DNA of 64,000 bases from SCRA01 sp035533275 (GTDB taxonomy: Bacteria > Vulcanimicrobiota > Vulcanimicrobiia > Vulcanimicrobiales > SCRA01). The position numbers and the translations under genes were made by a program. Under the pieces are notes generated by a model. It saw only the letters and a list, made by a program, of their open reading frames with translations, made no database searches and was not told the DNA's origin. The stretch spans positions 55,842 through 119,841 of the forward strand of contig DATLUD010000020.1 of NCBI GenBank assembly GCA_035533275.1, read 5' to 3'. This document shows, in pieces, positions 63,861 to 64,000 of the stretch (positions within the stretch are counted from its first letter, which is position 1; every line of letters begins with the position of its first letter).

Positions 63861-64000
63861 ATGAACGAGATATCCGAACGTCTCCACGGCAACGGCCGGT
63901 ACGCGACTCGCACGCGCGAACGCGTGGTCGCGGTGCTGCGCGACGAGCGGCGCTACCTGACCGCGCACGCGGTGCACGACATCCTGGTGGCGCGGGGCGT
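63861..64000 (+). CDS. Fur/Zur family regulator, N-terminal part (cut by window end)
   Basis: The first 46 residues are present: MNEISERLHGNGRYATRTRE, RVVAVLRDERRYLTAHAVHD and ILVARG. This matches the Fur-family winged-helix start (R.T..R..V...L.....T..elh..l...G). It lies 23 nt after the permease gene, in the zinc-type operon, so Zur is the likeliest identity. Metal ligands lie beyond the window. Confidence 0.82.
   Translation, partial: MNEISERLHGNGRYATRTRERVVAVLRDERRYLTAHAVHDILVARG

Overview
The window is a GC-rich, densely packed bacterial chromosome segment with no phage, plasmid, insertion-sequence or CRISPR signature. Genes commonly overlap by 4 nt (GTGA or ATGA start-stop junctions) and GTG/TTG starts are frequent. 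The mixture of a Firmicutes-type McsA-McsB-ClpC set, a methylmalonyl-CoA branch, a cytosolic muropeptide-recycling operon, an RseB-like envelope-stress module and secreted NHL propeller proteins suggests an environmental, probably heterotrophic and aerobic bacterium of a deep terrabacterial lineage. Candidatus Eremiobacterota (WPS-2) or a relative is my best guess, but that is inference and no 16S gene is present.

Region 1 (1-9977): a minus-strand branched-chain/amide ABC transporter operon (livK-H-M-G-F) runs directly into an M20 N-carbamoyl-amino-acid/allantoate amidohydrolase and an amidase. Divergently, a PerM/AI-2E family membrane protein and a class III aminotransferase are encoded. Together they look like uptake and stripping of ureides, amides or carbamoyl amino acids. 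Region 2 (10015-16262): acetyl-CoA synthetase, then clpC, mcsB and mcsA (protein-arginine phosphorylation and proteolysis). Region 3 (16563-24853): a MIP18-type Fe-S assembly protein, acyl-CoA carboxylase beta, a secreted unknown, FabI, an epsilon-like carboxylase peptide, an amidase, the biotin carboxylase/BCCP alpha subunit and a cystathionine-lyase-type enzyme. Region 4 (24843-29328): HxlR regulator with an operator cluster, DoxX, YceI, then csoR-copZ-copA with a palindromic CsoR-type operator. Region 5 (29413-33874): methylmalonyl-CoA mutase catalytic subunit, a cyclopropane-synthase-like methyltransferase, methylmalonyl-CoA epimerase, and DAHP synthase preceded by a complete transcription attenuator.

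Region 6 (33871-42513): an overlapping minus-strand muropeptide-recycling operon, nagZ - serine hydrolase - anmK - BadF-type sugar kinase - murQ - DUF4127 - quinone oxidoreductase. Region 7 (42575-52144): aldo/keto reductase, small unknowns, an MBL hydrolase with a polar amino-acid ABC transporter, two NHL propeller proteins (6 and 12 repeats), a 38-residue tandem-repeat secreted protein, a degraded stretch with a methyltransferase remnant, and tRNA-Asn. Region 8 (52252-57890): metK and ahcY with a structured intercistronic leader, cyclodeaminase-like FchA, a PHP phosphoesterase, YmdB and an unknown protein. Region 9 (58124-64000): ECF sigma factor with its own ECF-type promoter, zinc-finger anti-sigma, RseB-like protein, polysaccharide deacetylase, and a ZnuABC-like operon ending in a Fur/Zur gene cut by the window edge.

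The strongest new observations are (i) a textbook attenuator before DAHP synthase, whose 22-codon leader peptide carries the run YFAYWYF followed by mutually exclusive antiterminator and terminator hairpins; (ii) a palindromic element around AGCAGGGTGCGGAAGAACCCC present three times at gene ends, with a compensated stem change and stop codons embedded in it; and (iii) a DUF4127 exoprotein locked inside the muropeptide-recycling operon.
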